Origin: Streptomyces sp. SM11
GTDB taxonomy: Bacteria; Actinomycetota; Actinomycetes; Streptomycetales; Streptomycetaceae
Length of the DNA stretch: 64,000 nt
Direction: 5' to 3'
NCBI RefSeq assembly: GCF_002910905.1
Contig: NZ_NEUE01000298.1
Coordinates: 74,972 to 138,971 of the forward strand
Shown here: positions 61,194-64,000 of the stretch, piece after piece
Layout of the letters: each line of letters starts with the position of its first letter
Numbering within the stretch: the first letter of the stretch is position 1
Program-made: the position numbers and the translations under genes
Notes under the pieces: model-generated
What the model saw: the letters and a program-made list of their open reading frames with translations, nothing else
Database searches by the model: none
What the model was told of the DNA's origin: nothing

Positions 61194-61904
61194 GTGACCA
61201 AACAGGAGCGGGCCACCCGGACCCGCCAGGCGCTGATCCACTCCGCCGCCACCGTCTTCGAGCAGCACGGCTACGCGCAGGCTCGGCTGACGCTGATCAG
61301 TTCCGGCGCGGGCGTCAGCACGGGCGCGCTGCACTTCCACTTCGAGAACAAGGCCGCGGTCGCGGAAGCGGTGGTGGCGGAGGCGTCCCGAGGGCTGCGC
61401 GACATGTCCGGCGCGATCCGGCGCAGGACGGACACCGCCCTGCAGGCACTCGTCGACAGCTCGCACGCTCTCGCCGAACGGCTGCGCGAGGACCCGGTGA
61501 GCCGGGCCGGATTTCGGCTGAGCTGCGACGGCGAGAGAGCCACCGCCCCGGACCTGAGGCTGGAATGGCACCACCGCGTGCGTGAACTGCTGGAGGAGGC
61601 GGCCGCCGCCGGAGCGCTCGCCGAAGACGTCTCCCGCGAGGACGCGGCGGCCGCCACGGTCGCCGCGACGGCCGGGTTCGAGGTGCTCGGCCGGCACGAT
61701 CCCACGTGGCTGTCCCCGCGCATGCTCACCGGCTTCTGGCAGTTGCTGCTGCCCCGGCTCGCCGCCGCCGGGACCCTGCCGCACATGGACCCGGCCGGCA
61801 CGGGTACGGCGCCGTCGACCCGAACTCCCACGCTCGCGGCGTTCGCCGTCGGCCAGGCGGAGGTGACGGCGGACGTGGAGGCGAAGGTGGCAGAGGTCAA
61901 CTGA
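61194..61904 (+). CDS. ScbR-like TetR regulator, second receptor homologue
   Basis: This 236-residue TetR protein of the ArpA/ScbR type begins MTKQERATRTRQALIHSAATVFEQHGYAQARLTLISSGAGVSTGALHFHFENKAAVAEAVV (HTH residues 2-60), with a tryptophan in LRLEWHHRVREL at a pocket-like position. A second homologue beside AfsA often acts as a pseudo-receptor that responds to antibiotics or other signals. GTG 61194 start with CGGGGAGG upstream; the C-terminus is longer than the first receptor by about 24 residues. Confidence 0.86.
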   Translation: MTKQERATRTRQALIHSAATVFEQHGYAQARLTLISSGAGVSTGALHFHFENKAAVAEAVVAEASRGLRDMSGAIRRRTDTALQALVDSSHALAERLREDPVSRAGFRLSCDGERATAPDLRLEWHHRVRELLEEAAAAGALAEDVSREDAAAATVAATAGFEVLGRHDPTWLSPRMLTGFWQLLLPRLAAAGTLPHMDPAGTGTAPSTRTPTLAAFAVGQAEVTADVEAKVAEVN

Positions 61905-62104
61905 CCGGCCGCCCGCAGGTGGCGTACGGCATGAGCGCCACCGAAGCCGGCCTCGCGCTCGACCCGTACGTCATTGACTTCCTCGTCGGCTCCGCCGTCA
62001 CCGGCGGAAAGGCGGGCGCCGACGGCGAGACCGAGGACCACGACCCGGCCCGCCCGGCGACCGAACCCGGCCCCGCCCGAACAACCGCAGCCCCGGCGGG
62101 GCGG

Positions 62105-62536
62105 ATGCCTCTCGGGCCCGGTACCACACGCCGCAAGGCCGACGAGATTTTCGTGGATCCCCGGCCGGCCGCTCTCTACGGTCCACTCGATCCCGACCGG
62201 GGCGACCTGGACCCGTACGTCCGCCTCGTCGAGGAGTTCGGCGCGCGGCGGGTGCTGGACATAGGCTGCGGTACGGGTGTGTTCGCTCTGACGCTGGCGG
62301 ATCGCGGTTTCGAGGTCGCCGGGCCGCTCGTGCCGTTCCGCTGGAGCTACGTGCTCGCGGCCGGCGGGCAGGTCCTCACCTCCGACTCCACCCTGCGGTT
62401 CCGTGAGCGTCAGGCGGCCGAGGCGGACCTGACGGCACTGGGGTTCGCCGTGCGCGAGGTGCGCGACGCACCCGACCGGCCCGGCCAGGAGTTCGTCTTC
62501 ATCGTTCGTCGGCCGGACCCCGCGCCGCGCCGCTGA
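62105..62536 (+). pseudogene. Class I SAM-dependent methyltransferase with internal deletion
   Basis: The N-terminal part RRKADEIFVDPRPAALYGPLDPDRGDLDPYVRLVEEFGARRVLDIGCGTGVFALTLADRGFEVAG (motif I at GCGTG) runs in frame directly into FRWSYVLAAGGQVLTSDSTLRFRERQAAEADLTALGFAVREVRDAPDRPGQEFVF, which is the family's C-terminal end. The 70-90 residues with motifs II-IV and the substrate site between them are missing, leaving about 143 residues. The open frame extends to 61931, but only this part shows family similarity. Unlikely to be an active methyltransferase. Confidence 0.6.
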
Positions 62537-63437
62537 TCACGTCCGCCCGGCCCGCGTCGGCTCCCCAGCTCGCCAGCAGGCGCAGGGCCTGGGCGGACTC
62601 CGAGCCCGGCTCCGCGTGGTAGGTCACCAGATGCTGCTCCTCGTCGTCCGGGAGGTTCAGCGTCTCGTACGACAGGGTCAGGTCCCCGGCGAGCGGATGT
62701 CGCAGCAGCTTGATGCCGTGGCCCTTCTCCTTGACGTTGTGCGTGGCCCACAGCCGACGGAACTCGTCGCTCTTGACCGAGAGTTCGCCCACCAGCGCCG
62801 ACAGCTCCGGGTCGTCGGGATGGCAGCCCGCGTACAGCCGCAGATAGCTGACCATGTCCGAGGCCTTGGAGTCCCTGTCCATGAACAGGTCCCGGTAGGC
62901 GGGGGAGAGGAACACGAGCCGCGCCCAGTTGCGCTCGCCAGGCGGCAGCGCGCCCCAGTCGCCGAACACCGCGGCCGCCATCGGATTCCACACGAGGATG
63001 TCGGAGCGGGCCCCGGTCACGTATGCGGGGACGCCGTCCATGCTGTCGAGGAGATACAGCAGCCCGGTCCGCACCCGCTGCGCCCTGGCCGGCCGGCGCT
63101 TCTTCTTGTGCCGTGCGGGCCTGGCCAGGTGGGTGAGATGCGCGTGCTCGGCGTCGGTGAGCCGCAGCGCACGCGCGATCGAGTCGAGCACCTCGGCCGA
63201 CACGTTGCGCCCGTTGCCCTGCTCCAGGCGCGTGTAGTACGCCACGGACACCCCGGCCAGCTGCGCCAGCTCCTCCCGGCGCAGACCGGGCACCCGGCGG
63301 TGCCGGCCGAAGTCCGGCAGCCCCACGTCCTGCGGCTGGAGCCTGGCCCTCCGGGTGCGCAGGAACTCGCTGAGCTCGGCCCGCCGGTCCAGCGGCTCGG
63401 GGGCGGCGGCCTCTGACTGATCGTCCATGGTTTCCAT
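62499..63437 (-). CDS. Helix-turn-helix regulator with MmyB-type ligand domain
   Basis: This 312-residue regulator has an N-terminal HTH (residues about 20-95: LSEFLRTRRARLQPQDVGLPDFGRHRRVPGLRREELAQLAGVSVAYYTRLEQG) and a C-terminal MmyB-like domain (about 130-300, with DILVWNPMAAAVFGDW and LTLSYETLNLPDDEEQHLVTYHAEPGSESAQALRLLASW) that may bind fatty acids or another ligand. It overlaps the methyltransferase relic by 38 bp. Divergent from the alcohol dehydrogenase, which is often the target of such regulators. ATG 63437 is used; ATG 63428 is also possible. Confidence 0.87.
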   Translation of the reverse strand: METMDDQSEAAAPEPLDRRAELSEFLRTRRARLQPQDVGLPDFGRHRRVPGLRREELAQLAGVSVAYYTRLEQGNGRNVSAEVLDSIARALRLTDAEHAHLTHLARPARHKKKRRPARAQRVRTGLLYLLDSMDGVPAYVTGARSDILVWNPMAAAVFGDWGALPPGERNWARLVFLSPAYRDLFMDRDSKASDMVSYLRLYAGCHPDDPELSALVGELSVKSDEFRRLWATHNVKEKGHGIKLLRHPLAGDLTLSYETLNLPDDEEQHLVTYHAEPGSESAQALRLLASWGADAGRADVISGAARGPADER

Positions 63438-63589
63438 TATTCCTGTGTTTCCTGGTCGTACGCGCCGGAGCCTGTCCCCGTCAGTAGTAGGACCGCTGGA
63501 CGTAGGCAAAGCGGTGACCTGGGTAAACATCCGTCGCGGCGTGATGCTGGCAGACGTTCCTACCGCATCACCAGAGGAGAACCTCCGGC

Positions 63590-64000
63590 ATGACCACCGT
63601 TGCCGCCTACGCCGCTCCCCGTGCCAAGGCCCCGCTGGAGCGCACCACGATCGAGCGTCGCCCGGTGGGCGAGTTCGACATCCTGATCGACATCAAGTTC
63701 GCCGGAATCTGCCATTCCGACATCCACCAGGCCCGCGACGGCTGGGGCGAGGGCATCTTCCCGATGGTGCCCGGCCACGAGATCGCCGGGATCGTCGCCG
63801 AGACCGGCTCCGGTGTCACCCGGTTCAAGGTCGGCGACCGGGTCGGTGTCGGTTGCATGGTCGACTCCTGCGGGCAGTGCGACGCCTGCCGGACGGGCCG
63901 CGAGCAGCACTGCGTCGAGGGGAACACCCAGACGTACAACGCTCTCGACCGCGGTGGCGAGCCCACCCACGGCGGCTACTCGACGCACATCGTCGTGACC
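63590..64000 (+). CDS. Zinc-dependent alcohol dehydrogenase, N-terminal part (3' end outside window)
   Basis: This zinc-containing MDR alcohol dehydrogenase of the CAD/YahK group is cut by the window end after 137 residues. It has the catalytic-zinc cysteine in IKFAGICHSDIH (Cys41), GHEIAG with His63-Glu64, and the structural zinc set CGQCDACRTGREQHC (Cys94, 97, 100, 108). It reduces aldehydes or oxidises alcohols with NADP(H). The CCAGAGGAGAACC before ATG 63590 is a good RBS. It is divergent from the MmyB-type regulator, the likely controller. Confidence 0.93.
   Translation, partial: MTTVAAYAAPRAKAPLERTTIERRPVGEFDILIDIKFAGICHSDIHQARDGWGEGIFPMVPGHEIAGIVAETGSGVTRFKVGDRVGVGCMVDSCGQCDACRTGREQHCVEGNTQTYNALDRGGEPTHGGYSTHIVVT

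Overview
The window is about 72% G+C actinomycete DNA, most likely a Streptomyces chromosome. The signature genes are a two-domain geosmin synthase, an NsdA-like TPR regulator, an AfsA/ArpA-type gamma-butyrolactone (GBL) signalling locus, a mycothiol-transferase-type DinB protein, and cysteine-free ribosomal protein paralogues of the Zur type. No rRNA, tRNA, CRISPR array, transposase or prophage gene was seen, and the first and last genes run off the ends.

Layout: 1-11.2 kb is acyl-CoA chemistry: a truncated acyl-CoA ligase, phenylacetate-CoA ligase, two alpha/beta hydrolases, an AraC regulator, then a divergent acyl-CoA synthetase facing a crotonase, a tandem DUF35/OB-fold protein and two thiolase-like (lipid-transfer/SCP-x) proteins, which look like one catabolic operon. 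11.3-22.4 kb carries a conserved hypothetical, an MFS exporter with a TetR regulator, geosmin synthase, a secreted lytic transglycosylase, a phosphotransferase-fold protein, an NsdA-like regulator, a PAS-SpoIIE phosphatase and the L33/L31 paralogue pair. 22.7-33.4 kb is mixed housekeeping and accessory genes: TPR, VanZ, DUF4389, WYL regulator, two DinB proteins, a secreted TNT-domain NAD glycohydrolase with a tiny partner gene, an epoxide-hydrolase-like enzyme and signal peptidase I. 33.7-37.8 kb is the fructose PTS operon (HPr, FruA, FruK, FruR), all on the minus strand. 38-45.6 kb has a lipoprotein, a serine hydrolase, a GNAT, an AfsR-like ATPase, and small genes around an LLM-oxidoreductase relic. 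46.6-51 kb is a decayed sugar ABC transporter (binding protein frameshifted, two permeases fused by an internal deletion) followed by an intact GH13 alpha-glucosidase. 51-58 kb holds an acyltransferase, VOC protein, GH114 enzyme, a two-component system and the ArgP/ArgO amino-acid export pair. 58.2-62 kb is the GBL locus: receptor repressor, AfsA synthase, NmrA-type reductase and a second receptor homologue, with ARE-like operators upstream of both receptor genes. The window closes with an MmyB-type regulator and the start of a zinc alcohol dehydrogenase.

At least seven genes look broken (LLM oxidoreductase, binding protein, two permeases, a DinB fragment, an MDR fragment, an internally deleted methyltransferase), and the L31 paralogue has lost a normal start codon. 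Most relics lie in the right-hand third, which suggests an accessory stretch under weak selection. Single-base frameshifts could also be assembly errors in GC-rich homopolymers; the large internal deletions cannot be explained that way.
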